Notes: generated by a model not told the origin, from the sequence alone. A stretch of 64,000 bases of DNA from Heliopora coerulea (GCA_030142905.1 JASJOG010000184.1:186001-250000), one strand, 5' to 3'; positions 42,905-54,078 are shown, counted from the stretch's first letter. Numbers and translations: made by a program.

Positions 42905-43808
42905 AAATAATAATAATCATAATATTAATAATAACAATAATATTAATAATAATAATAATAAATAGACAATGGAGAAGAACAAGCACAGCTTCAGTCTACT
43001 AAGGGAATGTGGACCCTCCCGCCCACCAGAGTCCGGGGTGGCACCTTTGGCAAGAGCCAGCAACCCCTTAGCCAAGGGTAGATGAGACTCTTTAGCCTTG
43101 GATGGCAACTTATCTAGGAGAAGGAAACTCTGACATAAAACCAGAAGTAGGTAGGCAGGACATTGATTCGGAGCCAGTGACCTCCATAAAACGAGTAGGC
43201 TTTAATGAGATAACCCAGGAAGTGGCGTCCCTGCCTTGCCAGCTGAATAGACAGGTAGCCGAAAGCCTCAGCTTGCCTTAATCGGTTGGCAGCTGCAAGT
43301 ACACTACCTTCAGGTGTTGGCAAACCTGTCCTGTCAGCCCAAGGACTAGAAGAAAATCTGTACAGCAATCTGATGCCCCTGACCTCAATTGGTTGAGGAT
43401 GAACCACCCTTAAATGCTGAAACAAATCTGCACTAGTTTAAGAATAAAACAATATTCAAACTTAACCCTTGCAGTGGCACGCCTAAACTGACCTTAACTG
43501 GTTGGAAGTGCAAGAGTGTACTGTTAAGGTCAAACTGCATATACTCATTGGGAGTACTTTCAGGGACTTTAAAGGGCTGTACATCCCTTACTCATTCCTG
43601 ACTGGATAAGTTGGACGAGTAAGGGCTGGCCGGTGGGTGTTTCTTAAAGTCCATATTAATGGTAAAATTTCCTTTCCCCACAAGTTCTCCGAAATGTGCA
43701 ATGTCTTTTGCGGCATTCCCTAACGGGATGCTGGGAGCCCGTAGCAGGCTGAGACCCCTTCCGCTGTCCTTAGTTGGGTGGTGTGCGAGTTGTAATGATG
43801 ATAATAAT
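42905..43808 (+). mobile_element. Short TAA-flanked retroelement (unit 2)
   Basis: Counterpart of 18593-19494: a long TAA-type repeat at the left, GATGATAATAATG at the right, no RT. Confidence 0.55.
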
Positions 43809-45817
43809 GTAGTAGGAGCATCCCACTCGATGATCTTACATATTATACTACAGTATCTATTTCGGTCGGCCTGTTCTGAAGCATCAACTACTGTTTTCCA
43901 GAAATCCCAACTGGCTGGATTTGTATTTCTACTTATCACCACCCCCTTTTATATTGAAATAAATTAGTCTCAAAAAGATGGAAATCACATCCCGAAGACC
44001 ATGGATGTTATAAATTCGGCTTGAACCATTGACCTCGTAGCCCCTCTTGGAAGCATCCCTGCCAAGCGTCATTCGCATCCATGGCCTATCAACTCGAAAT
44101 AGAGAAAGCCGCTGAAAATTTTTTACATTTTGCTAAGACATGACAGTTGAATACATTTCTCCCGAATAGAAGAGAACCGCCGAAAAGTATGATCAATAGT
44201 CAGGACATAACTTCATTTATAGAGTTCTAAAATATTCTGAGTTTATCCAGGTATACTTTTCATACATCAATTTGAAACAAAGTGATAAATATATTGGGGA
44301 GTTAATTGTTACTCCCCCGTAAAAAATAATAAAGGCTTCAGAAACTCACAATTACATAAACATTTTGCAGCGGTATTCCTTGTAGATGGCTTCGAAATAC
44401 CTCGACGAATCGCGATTGAGCCTTACTTTAAAAATTCCTGTTACAAAGCGCTAGATTCGGTAAAATTCAAAATGGATATATATAGAAAAAGTACGGTATT
44501 TATGTACGGCTTGATAATGTTCTGTTTACCGAAAAAGTTAGCGTAGCGAACTTGTGGGGTATCTAGTAAGACGAACAAATGCCAGCAGTAATACGGTCCT
44601 CTCTGGTAGATTCATAATTTATTAGGTTAGTGTCAAAACCTTTTATCCTAGGCCTTATAGGGCTTTATATGTCAAGAGTAAGACTAATGCAATTGCGGAA
44701 ATCAATAAAACAAAACAATTCGGTTTTCACTGACGAAGAGCTTTTGCTCCAAACGTTAGAACTCTTTCACGGCAGTTACCAACCACAGTTTATCCCTATT
44801 TTTAAACAATTTGAAAATGTTATTTAACAACAAAGGTCAAATTAATGTCTGTTGCTCAGAGTAAAGACTCCTACCCTTTAATCCTTACCGGTCCGAGATG
44901 TCTCTTCTTGACAAGTAATATCGTCTGATTCGGATTCGGATTCAGAACGAAAAGCGTTAGGGAGGCTCCCTAGTTCTCGGTTCTACGCCTGCGATCATGT
45001 ATTCGTTTGTTGGTTCACTTATTTTCGTTGTGGTTTTTTCCAATCTAATTAGGTTATAAATAGAACATTGCTGAAGCATTTCTTCCCAATCTCTCATTTC
45101 TCCGGTAATCTATTCTGAATTTTTTGCCCTGATATAATTTTTCAAAAAAAACCAAACTTTAGCATGAAATGTTTCAATAAAACGTTGAAATTCAAAAAAT
45201 AAATTATTTCAGAGATATTTAATAAGCTTTCATTACATTTACAGATTTCCCGGTTGAATTGATAGATGTAGTAAAAAATATAGGTCATCGTCTGCAGTCA
45301 ACAGCTACAAGGGTTCTCGTGCATACTAAGAGCATATTTGAAGCTGTCGTTGGGTTGCCATGGCAAGATCGTTAAGACTACAATTGCTTTAAATATATCA
45401 CAAGATATTGGAACATTTTTACTGAATCAAAAATCTCATTTAATAGTCTGGTTTCTCCTAAATGCTAGATTATTTCAGTAGAATTTTCAATTGTGCCAGC
45501 TTTTGAGAACCTCCTTAAAGCATGGACTGTAAGAGAGTAACTTTGTCGTTTAGTAGATTCAAGAGATTACTAAACATGCCTTAGGCACTGCTATACCACG
45601 TGTTACGTTATGTCATCTCACTGACAACTGGCTCAAAAATAAAATTAATGAGCTACGGTTTCAAAATTAAATACCCTGTCCTAGAAGTTTAAAGCCACTC
45701 AAACTAAGCCCTCAACTGTAAACCCAAAACCAAAAATATTATAAATGATATGTAATTACGGTAATTTTCTTATTAGAGCAAGTTAGTAAACAGTAACTGT
45801 GCTATCTTTTTCCTCAG
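43809..45817 (+). other. End of unit 2 and unique intron before the transmembrane exon
   Basis: 43809-45029 repeats 19495-20726. From 45030 the sequence is unique. A dispersed GAGTAAA-type repeat is at 44905-44940. Nothing coding is supported in 45030-45817; a possible exon at 45245 was rejected. Confidence 0.5.
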
Positions 45818-46069
45818 AAAGTTCTACAGATTTCTCTTCGTACCTGGTTGCAATCATTGTGGTGTCTGTTATCATTGCGCTATTCATCCTGTTCGTCATC
45901 TTTATTATGTACAAGAGAAAGAAACGGTACGGAGGTTTTTACATCTTCACTCTTCCACCACCACCGGACTACCTCAAAAAATTGGATCAAAATAAACCTC
46001 TCCAAGAACAATCGGACAAACTCCCTTATCTTCGAGAATGGGAATTTCCTAGAGAGAGAATAACATTGT
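45818..46069 (+). CDS. Receptor tyrosine kinase, transmembrane and juxtamembrane exon
   Basis: Acceptor TTTTTCCTCAG at 45817, donor TTGT|GTAAGT. 252 bases, phase 1 at both ends. A short extracellular stalk (SSTDFSS), one transmembrane helix (YLVAIIVVSVIIALFILFVI) and the stop-transfer YKRKKR are followed by a proline-rich juxtamembrane region (TLPPPPDYLKKL). The end WEFPRERITL is the conserved entry to FGFR/VEGFR/PDGFR-class kinase domains. Confidence 0.92.
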
Positions 46070-46430
46070 GTAAGTCAATGTAATTCTTTATTATTCATGC
46101 TAAATAATTCATAAAATTCCAGAGCCTCATTTTTTAAAGGATGTGGCGTAACTCTTAATTACATGGGTATTGACGATAAGCAAAAAGAGTAATGGATCCC
46201 CAAAAAGGGGATGCCCATTCTATATATTTTATTCTGTATCTATGGGTAACCTTAACTTTCCATCTGAGTCTTTGTTAAAGCATGAAGTATCTCATTCATC
46301 ATCATAACTGACTCCCAGTTCGTTTTTCGTCATGCCCCCCCCCCCCCCCAAACCCTCACCTGCCAACCTGAGCCGAGTTGGAGAGGAATTAACCGAAGAT
46401 ATTTAACATTATTATAAGTTTGTTATGAGA

Positions 46431-46799
46431 TAGTGGTGTTGCAAGTAATTTCCCGCCGGAGGGGCTAACGTCCCGGACGGGGGACTTAACCAGAAGGGGC
46501 CAGGACCACGCACACAGTATAATTTCCTTATTTGAAGGTCGAAAAGATCATTTTATTTTTCGCAAGAACAATCGCAACAACTGACAAGAAACAGTTTACT
46601 TTTAGATTTGACATGAAGAGTCCATTATCTTTCTTGGCATGCTAAATCAATAACAAGTGCTCACAGTTTGTACAATATATAGATGAGTTATCATCAGTGA
46701 AAAATCCCGGATGAAATGTTAAATTTTCCCCGGCAGGGGGGCTAACGTTCCTTGACAGGGAACTGTGGCTCCCTTTGTCCCTTACTGGCACCACCCCTA
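46431..46799. mobile_element. Non-autonomous hAT-type MITE with 8 bp target duplication
   Basis: 369 bp. Left end TAGTGGTGTTGCAAGTAA; right end, read inward, TAGGGGTGGTGCCAGTAAGG. Flanked by TTATGAGA (46423-46430) and TTATGAGG (46800-46807), an 8 bp duplication with one mismatch, as expected for hAT. Inside are two direct GGGGCTAACGT blocks (about 46458 and 46737). No coding sequence. Confidence 0.8.
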
Positions 46800-47002
46800 T
46801 TATGAGGCACTTAATTTACTCGCTAAGTTTCAATCAAATAAATCATGAGAAGCTGCAAGAGTCAACCTAAAACACGCGCATTCTATAGTGGCCCAGGTGA
46901 GGATAGTATTGAAAATAACCCAACTACGTTCTGGAACTACTTAGTGGTAAATTCAACTGTAGACTGCAGTTATCAAAGTTGTATATACTCTTTTCCATTT
47001 AG

Positions 47003-47194
47003 TACATGAATTAGGATCTGGCACATTTGGCGTGGTCTTTCTTGCTGATGCGATTGGCATGGCCAGCTTTCGTCCACGAAATATCCTGACAGAAAAAAGA
47101 AGTCAGCGTCGTTTTCCATTTGTTGGTCTTACGAAAAGAAACCCCTATATTTTCGATGAAACGGTTGTAAAAACAGCAGTGAAAACGCTCAAAG
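47003..47194 (+). CDS. Receptor tyrosine kinase, kinase exon 1 (P-loop and VAIK lysine)
   Basis: Acceptor TTTCCATTTAG, donor CAAAG|GTACGA. 192 bases, phase 1 at both ends. The ATP-binding glycine loop is LGSGTFGVVFLADAIG and the catalytic lysine is in VVKTAVKTLK. Between them the beta2-beta3 loop (SFRPRNILTEKRSQRR... to YIFDE) is about 25 residues longer than in vertebrate FGFRs (judged from family knowledge) and strongly basic. Confidence 0.92.
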
Positions 47195-47245
47195 GTACGA
47201 AATTTCTTCTCTCTAATTTTTATATCGTTTTGGTCCAAATCCGAC

Positions 47246-47425
47246 GTTTACAATTTTACTCTGACGCTAAACTATTTTACTCGTCAAGGGCAGATGTCTC
47301 GAACATTGAAGAGTTAAGACTATATTTCAATTAAGACTATCTCAGTTACCTCTCTTTTCTATCTGTATCCGACTTTTTGTAATTTTACTCTGGCCAACGT
47401 CAAACGATTATGCTCCTCAAGGGGG
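47246..47425 (-). repeat. Dispersed GAGTAAAAT repeat, two minus-strand copies
   Basis: 47246-47295 and 47363-47425 read on the minus strand as CCCTTGACGAGTAAAATAGT... and CCCTTGAGGAGCATAATCG..., each followed by a GCGTCAGAGTAAAA-like end. Same family as the copies in both duplicated units. Confidence 0.65.
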
Positions 47426-47712
47426 CTCGTTCCAGACCGGAAAGAGATAAGCTTCATTTTATGAGGTATGAGGTAAACGTTTCGAACGAATGTTGTATAA
47501 CTTTAAATTTAATTCAATCGGAAGCAAAATTTTTTTTATGCGAGTTAATCATATCTTTGACTTTAAGCACGTTAGCAAGCTAGTTGTCTGACATTTTTCC
47601 ATATCATGCGATTTCGATAAAGAATTTTTTCACCATTGTACTGCTAATTATTCAACGTTACATTTTGAATTACTGTTGTAGTCTTCCTTTCATTCTCCTT
47701 TGATTATTCCAG

Positions 47713-47820
47713 GAAATTGCAACGAAAGTGATCTAGCTGACATTCGATCTGAACTAAAAATTCTAATCCACATTGGAGAACACGAGAACGTTGTAAATAT
47801 ACTTGGAGCTTGTACGACAG
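47713..47820 (+). CDS. Receptor tyrosine kinase, kinase exon 2 (helix C)
   Basis: Acceptor TTATTCCAG, donor CGACAG|GTTAGT. 108 bases, phase 1 at both ends. It encodes [20 protein letters not shown], with the helix C glutamate (SEL), and [10 protein letters not shown], the classic HxNVVNLLGACT region of FGFR/VEGFR-type kinases. Confidence 0.93.
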
Positions 47821-48177
47821 GTTAGTGACTTTTTGAAAATTAATAATTTATCGCTATGTTATTACGATACACATTTTAAAATTAGCGGTTATCAATGTTG
47901 TTCAAATAAAAGATCCTGAAAGAGTAGGGTTTGTTATTTAAATGACAGTTACAGGAGAAGTCAACTAAAACATGAACTTGGATCATCATTCCATCATCTA
48001 AGTTCTTCTTTTTTTTTATCTAGAACTGTAAAACGATTTTATATAATAAGATGAAATTTGACCATTTTTTTTATAAAATTTGATGGGGAGTTAAAATAGG
48101 CAATTTCCTCATCCAAGCTTAAGTTGTGTTTCCATGGCAAAAGTTTTTAAACAGTCTACTGCAAAAATAATATTCTT

Positions 48178-48215
<38 letters not shown>

Positions 48216-48291
48216 ATATATAATATATAAGTAAAATACTAAATTAAAAGGTTAGTTTGGTGACCAAAAACAAGCAGCTTTGCAGCATGTT

Positions 48292-51200
48292 GAGGGGCCG
48301 CGGAAGCAATTCCAAGGTGAGGGGGCTGATTTATTATCTAAGTAACAGCGAGCGTCGACGCTCGAACCCTTGCTAGAGGGGTTCGGGGGCATGCCCCCCG
48401 AAGAAAATTTTGAAAGTTAAAGTCCCAGAAAAGCGATTTCCAGCATTTTGGAGGGCAAAACTCCATAATTTTTTTAAATATCAAGGCATGATGTTTCACA
48501 ATTCTATTTAGTGTTATCGCTTAGATATTGAGCGTGTTATTATCACAACTACTCACAAGCAAGGGTTTATAAAGAATTTAATTTTTTGTTAAACTTAATG
48601 ATTGCAACATTGACGTAGCTTGCATTAAATATTATAATATTCAAGTTAAACATGGAATAGAGAACAACGAAAACAAAACGCTCAGTATTTATGTAATACT
48701 GTATTGTTCATAATTGAACTTCAGTCCAAAATAATAAACAAAAGAACGAATTGCTTATCATTGTAAGTCATTCTCGGTAAATGTTCCGAATTGCCTCTTA
48801 CGGTTGTCATTGCAGACAAAATCGTTCGCAATCGCAATTATATCGATGTGGTCAGTGCGCTCCTGATAGTTATTCAAGATTGAAATGTTGTTAAATCGTT
48901 TCTGTGTCATTGTTGAGCGTTGCCATGTCTTCAAGCGTCGCGCAGCAGAAAATGATCGCTAACTATTGGCGCTTGTAGCAGGACTCACATGAATAAGGTT
49001 CACAAGAGCTAGCACTTCCCCAATTACTGATCGTTCTGGAGCTGTTAGTTTCTGGATTGCTTTCAGAATGTCATAGAAGGATCCAATATTTTCCTTTTGC
49101 ATCATAGTTCTGAAAAGACCGAGTTGGCTAGATAAACGATGGATGTTGATGTCATCATGATAGTCTTCATCGATCTGATTCTCCGATATTACTTGTTCCA
49201 CTTTATCAATATTTTCATTCAATGCAGTAAGAAGCAGTGATTCCAAGCGTTCGTATATCTTAAAGCTCGGTTGGTTAAATCTGTCTTCGATATGAGATAT
49301 TAATAGATCCACAGCTTCAAAATATATTGAACGATAGCGATCCCTCGGAGTGGATGGATGTTCTGCTGGGGCGTTTCCAACTGCAAACCTTGCAGGAACT
49401 TGCTGTTTCCTTTTTAAAAGCGGCTGTCCTATTTAAGGTATTTGTTTTTTCTTGGCTAGAACGGTGTCAAAAAAGGCATCGAATGAATTTGTATCGCGAA
49501 TACGTCTTAAGGTTTCTATTATTTGCTTAGCCAAGCGCATACTTATGGCTGCCGACATATTCGTTTCTTGAAGGGTCTTTGACAAATTATCAGTGTGTGC
49601 AAAAAGGCGTTCCCCCAAAAGAATCCCAAAAAAATAGTCAAACGTCTTCATCTGTGTTTGACAACCTGTGACACGTGCTTTTATTTCAGCACTCAGCTTG
49701 CCCTGCTTCAAGACTTCGCACCAAATATCTTGAAGAGCTCGGTATTTTTCAAAAATTCTTTTGAAACATGTGGCACGCGCAGTCCAGCGTGTGGCACTAA
49801 ACTGAGCAAGACCTGGTGCATGGTTTTCTGTATCACCCTCGATATTATATCTGATATCACCAAGAATATTTTCACGTTTTGGTGAGAGTTTGATTAATTT
49901 AACAATCTCTCTTGATGTATCCATCGCATCATTTAATATTTTGGAGTTTTTAGTTGCATCTTTGACTCGAAGGCTTAACGAATGACAGTGGCAGTGTGTC
50001 ACATGCGCTTTTGGTTGCTTATCCTGGATTCGTTTTGCAACTCCTGACTTTTTTCCAAGCATGTTGCTTGCGCCGTCATAACATTGACCCCAACAGTCAT
50101 CGAGTGAAAGTTGCAGCCGGGAAATAACATCAATTAAAACCGAGTAAATTGTTCCTGCACCTATATTTGGCAACTGGTAAAAGCCGACAAAGTCCTCGTG
50201 TGAATGGAAGTCATCATCAATCCATCTGAAACAAACTGAGAGTTGCTCTTTGTTGGAAATGTCCGTGTATTCATCTGCAATAAGGGAGAAAAACTTACAC
50301 TGACCATCTCGAATATCATTTACCAGTTCGCGAAGGACACTGTTTGCCAGAAGTTCCAAAATTTCATTTTGAATATCGTGGCTAATATAGGTGTTAGTTT
50401 TTCGCCTTAACCATTCTTTTAGCTGCTTAACATCTTTGGAGCGCATACTTAAGAGCTGCAAAAAGTTTGACTGGAAATCTGTATGCCCTTGCATTGCTAT
50501 ACCCTGACGAGCAAGAAACTGAAGCGACTCGATAATCTTAATGAAACATCTTCTGTTTTCTTTCATTGACGCTCGTATTGATGTGTCAGTCATCTCACGG
50601 ATATTTCCATATTTTGGAAGAATGTATAAGTTGTACTTATAGAGTGGCATTCGCTGGCTTCGTGTGCTTTGAAGCATTCCAGAGCATCTTTCCAATTACA
50701 ATATCCTGTTACTATGAAGGCATTGTCTTTGTTTTTGGCCGTTTCTAGTGTTCCAAGCGCATTTTGTTTCATACAGGTGTAGTAGAAAACGGCAGCGTTG
50801 TCCTGATTGTAATGTAACCACTTGAAATGCAAAAACCACTTGGCCTGACAGTATTGTCTTTGCTTACCTTGCAATCTTGCTTTGAAAACAAAACCAGGCG
50901 GCTGATGAAATGGAGAGGACGGAATGTTCACTGGAGACGAAGAGCTGTATGTTGCCGGACACGTTGATGTACTAATTGTGGAGGTGGTAGATGCCAACGC
51001 TGACGTCGTTGTTCTAGCCACTTTTGCAGTGGGACCTAAATCTTTGAAAAATTTTTAGTAAAGAATTTAATTAAGTATTTTCATTTTTCTTATTATTTAT
51101 ACCGCGATGAGCAGTAAACATGTTTTGTGGAATAAAATTAAAATTAAAACACGTATTTACCTGCAGTTGAGGCTATTTTGTTGAAATATTTTGTTATGGT

Positions 51201-51923
51201 AACCTTTCTTTTAGTTTTAGCCGTGCCTGTGTTATTGCCAGTTGTTGCTTCACTATTTTCCATGTTACCATTTATCATGTGCGCCTCTTGGTTCATGATC
51301 AAATTCGGATTGAATGATGACCCATTTCCAGAGGGATAAAAAAAACGACGTCTCAAAAACTTTTTACGTCGAATGCGTTTAAACTTAATCAAAACAACCT
51401 CAGTCGAGAAAGGAGATCCATAGCCATAGTTTCTTTGCAAAGATTTCCCTTTTGAGCTTTCAAATTCTGAAATTTTAGTCACAAGATTGAAGGCCGTTGC
51501 TACCAGATTCAAGAAGCACAAGTACAATATCAATTTCATCGTAGTGTCACCGTACACGATTCATAAAAATGTTCCCGGTTGTCTGCACAAGCCACTGGCA
51601 CGAACGATAAACCTAATAGCGCCCGCGATCTCATTTGTGCCGTACTTCATATTCGCCTGAAATAATATATTACACATAACTCCGCAAAGTTAGCATCTTT
51701 TCCTTTGATTTTTTATACAATAATAGATCATTTGATCACTCTCCTGTGCATGCAGAGGCTTCTGTTATTGTGGGGCTCTCGAACATTTACATTTATATAA
51801 TGTTATACGAATTGGATCAATCATTATAATATGTTGAGTACTACTTTAAATTAGTAGTTTAACATATCAGCAAAAAAGTGAGGGGGCTAAAGCCCCCCTA
51901 GCCCTTGGGTTCCGCGGCGCTTG
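48292..51923 (-). mobile_element. hAT transposon element 2 (ZMYM/TTF type)
   Basis: Ends GAGGGGCCGCGGAA (left) and, inward from the right, CAAGCGCCGCGGAAC, imperfect hAT-type TIRs. ATGTT is repeated at the two edges (48287-48291 and 51924-51928), within what may be a decayed 8 bp duplication. About 3.6 kb with one minus-strand transposase gene. GC-rich GGGGGCATGCCCCC palindromic segments near the left end are subterminal. The insertion site is confirmed by the unoccupied arm at 53378-53524. Confidence 0.85.
48758..51296 (-). pseudogene. hAT transposase (TTF zinc finger, RNase H-like core, dimerisation domain), two stops
   Basis: Minus-strand gene. The first exon ends KRKVTITKYFNKIAS at 51161; a 125 bp GT-AG intron (51036-51160) joins it in frame to the second. 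TTF-type zinc finger (YCQAKWFLHFKWLHYNQ...VFYYTC, GYCNWKDALECFKAHE) around 50650-50900, a frameshift near 50640, then the catalytic core with FFSLIADEYTDIS, LDDCWGQCYDGASNM and FSATRWTARATCFKRI. In-frame stops are TAA at 49433 and TAG at 48959. Beyond these the same frame continues, with the dimerisation domain RSFSAARRLKTWQRSTM. Start chosen at MNQEAHM (51296), uncertain. Dead but well preserved. Confidence 0.85.
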
Positions 51924-52063
51924 ATGTTACCTAGTGGCTGTTTACCTTGCATTTTTCTTTCGAGCCAGAAATATATCCCGACGTCTTCAGTGGGACGACA
52001 TTTCATACGGAGAACGATCCTGAATGAGGCAATAAAAACCCACCAAGTAAAATAGTAAATATT

Positions 52064-52124
52064 GATCAAAAACTCAGTTTAAAAACTTTACTGCAAATAA
52101 AGTTCTTAAACTGAGTTTTTGATC
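52064..52124. repeat. Short hairpin, 27 bp arms
   Basis: GATCAAAAACTCAGTTTAAA... (52064-52090) pairs with 52098-52124 with one mismatch and a 7-base loop. It is immediately beside the foldback MITE that follows. Confidence 0.85.
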
Positions 52125-52136
52125 AAGATATATATT

Positions 52137-52354
52137 GTAACTTTAATAAAGTTAGAAGGGCGTTTGCTACTCAGAGTTTCACGTGTCTACAACACGATCA
52201 TCAGGCAACTGACAGTTTGCTTCTACTAGTCATTTACATTTGACCCATATTATGTAAATGACTAGTAGAAGCGAACTGTCAATTGCCCGATGATCGTGTT
52301 GTAGACACGTGAAACTCTGAGTAGCAAACGCCCTTCTAACTTTACTAAAGTTAC
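52137..52354. mobile_element. Foldback MITE, ~100 bp arms
   Basis: 218 bp almost fully palindromic. Left arm from 52137 (GTAACTTTAATAAAGTTAGA) through CACGTGTCTACAACACGATC, right arm the reverse complement ending GTTAC at 52354, with a short TTTGACCCATAT-like centre. Only a few mismatches between the arms, indicating a young insertion. No coding. Confidence 0.9.
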
Positions 52355-52937
52355 TTCACTCTACCTACATGGTATCGAGCACTCTCAAACCAATCGTCAA
52401 CTGTGTTTCTTGTATGATGCACCTTTGCTTTTGCTCTATATATATTGTATATGCATTGTATCATAATGATATATATTAAATCATACAGCATAATATAATA
52501 TAAAAAGTGCAAAATAATATAGTGTGCAAAGTCACAAACTAACATAATGCAAAAGTTACGCCGTAACCAAAACTTATATTGAACGTCATTCCCAACTTTA
52601 CATATAATAAATGAATAATTTTTTTTCTTGAAAACACTTGAGCAATTGCGAAAGAAAGCTCCAAAGCTGACTGTATGGGAAAACTTAAACCTAAAACATA
52701 GTTGACGTCGTATGACATCGCATTATTTTGCTGCAGCGAACTCGCTGTTCTCTTGAGGGGGATTGTAGCACAGACGGGGGTTCTCTTTGCTCGCTTGTTT
52801 AGTCATTTTCATACAATATTATAACAAACAAATACTCTAGCGTGACCACTTGATTTGTCAATTTGTTACGGATGACACTGGACATCCATATCGGTGAAAA
52901 TGACATCTTAACGGCAATAATCCGTCATGAAAGTGGT

Positions 52938-52971
52938 CCCCTCGCCCACCGCGGGAAGCGCGGTGCGAGGG
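52938..52971. repeat. GC-rich hairpin
   Basis: CCCTCGCCCACCGCG pairs with CGCGGTGCGAGGG around a short GGAAG-type loop, with one two-base bulge. It stands out in AT-rich DNA. No element is assigned. Confidence 0.6.
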
Positions 52972-53799
52972 TACTTGTATAAATTTCGAGACTTTTCACG
53001 CTCTGGTTATCACTTAGCTGAGTTATACAATCACATGTACGTCTGAATCGAGTAACTTTGAAATACAAGTTCTGCGAACGAAATTATTTTGAGCAGCTTT
53101 CAAAAGTGGCTTCCCGACTTCATTGTTCCCTAAGAGAGACTTCTTGTACCAAATATTATCGCCTGGATTTTGCTAGTGTTTAATGGTAAAGTAGAATAAA
53201 GATTTTGGTTCATTCATCTCTGCAGGACGATGGCTTTTGAATATTTTGTCATATTTAACCGGACAGTGTTCACGGTCAATTGTTTGAGAAAAGGGATAAA
53301 ACACTCAGCGTGCAGAGGACTTGTCCAGGCGTGACAGACTTTGGATGCTCGCTAAGCTTTCCACACAAGGATTTCATTGCCTTATTCAGGATCGTTCTCC
53401 GTATGAAATGTCGTCCCACTGACAAAGTCGGGATTTATTTCTGCCTCGAAACAAAAATGCAAGGTAAACAGCCACTAGGTAATACGCTGCAAAACTGCTT
53501 GTTTTTGGTCACCAAACTAACCTTCGGCGAAACACTTCAGTCCACTTCAGTCTTTCTTACTTTTCGGGTGGCTTGTGGATGATGACCTTAACTGTATTCG
53601 ACCACTAGTGCTTTCATCAAGATTTTAAAACATCTCAAGAAAGTTTAAAAGTTTAAAGCAGTCTTCCTTTTGCAAATTCACCGTTAAATCCTTTGGGTTG
53701 AGGTTCCGCTGAATGCTTAGTTGAAATAACGTACGAGTTGAAGGTTTGTAGGCTACGTCATTTTTCTTTTTTACGAACGTTTTACAGAGGAAAAAAGTA

Positions 53800-54078
53800 A
53801 AGGTGAAGGTAAAGTGCCTTTATCTATACTGGATAACCCTATCAGCTACAGGAGCTGTTCTCCCTAGAGGTTCAGTAAGGGCCACCCCTCATGGGTCCAG
53901 TGTTACTACAGGAGGAAACCAGAGTACCCGGAGAAAACCTGCGATGCTTGGTAGAGTCAAACTGCACGACATTCTTCTCATATGTAAAAAAGGTAACTTT
54001 AATCACATAACTGCCCGGAACCGGAATCGAACCCTAATCACAGTGGTGAGAGGCACGTGCGCTACCACTGTGCCACCA
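53800..54078 (-). mobile_element. tRNA-derived SINE (minus strand)
   Basis: Read on the minus strand, an RNA polymerase III A box TGGCACAGTGG (54065-54075) and a B box GGTTCGATTCC (54023-54033) lie at tRNA-like spacing. Downstream is a conserved-looking body with GGTTTTCTCCGGGTACTCTG and TTTCCTCC (about 53910-53940), a motif I recall from widespread metazoan SINEs. The 3' end near 53800 is AAGG/AAAG-rich. It cannot be a functional tRNA, because the cloverleaf is incomplete after the B box. Confidence 0.75.

Larger units (their letters stand above)
20727..45029 (+). repeat. Segmental duplication, unit 2 (unit 1 = window start to 20726)
   Basis: Alignable collinear pairs include 3013-4121 with 25815-26921, 4936-8663 with 27762-31492, 9871-10254 with 32695-33078, 12063-16212 with 36129-40522, 17060-17371 with 41374-41682 and 18593-19494 with 42905-43808. 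The copies differ by a few percent plus indels. Since unit 2 spans about 24.3 kb, unit 1 should begin 3-4 kb before the window. The sequence 20727-25814 has no partner in view. Confidence 0.85.
48247..53524. repeat. Inverted repeat (arms ~150 bp), one arm split by hAT element 2
   Basis: The sequence 53378-53524 read on the minus strand (GTTAGTTTGGTGACCAAAAA... to the GGCAAT end) matches 48247-48291 joined to 51924-52045. The hAT element 48292-51923 is inserted exactly at the junction, where ATGTT occurs on both sides. The second arm gives the empty-site version (GCAGCGTATTACCTAG). The arms may be TIRs of an older element. Confidence 0.8.

Noticed and set aside
45245..45375. Possible exon after TTTACAG (FPVELIDVVKNIGHRLQS)
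   Set aside because: No in-frame donor before the TAA and no Ig or receptor similarity.
51144..51557. Full 137-codon frame as the hAT N terminus with signal peptide-like start
   Set aside because: Only the last ~45 residues fit the pre-zinc-finger region; the hydrophobic start is likely leader sequence read open by chance.
53280..53582. Plus-strand ORF similar to the minus-strand ORF at 51887-52069
   Set aside because: Similarity is explained by the inverted repeat arms, not by a protein family.
54018..54078. A tRNA gene
   Set aside because: A and B boxes are present but the acceptor and T stems do not close; it is the head of a SINE.
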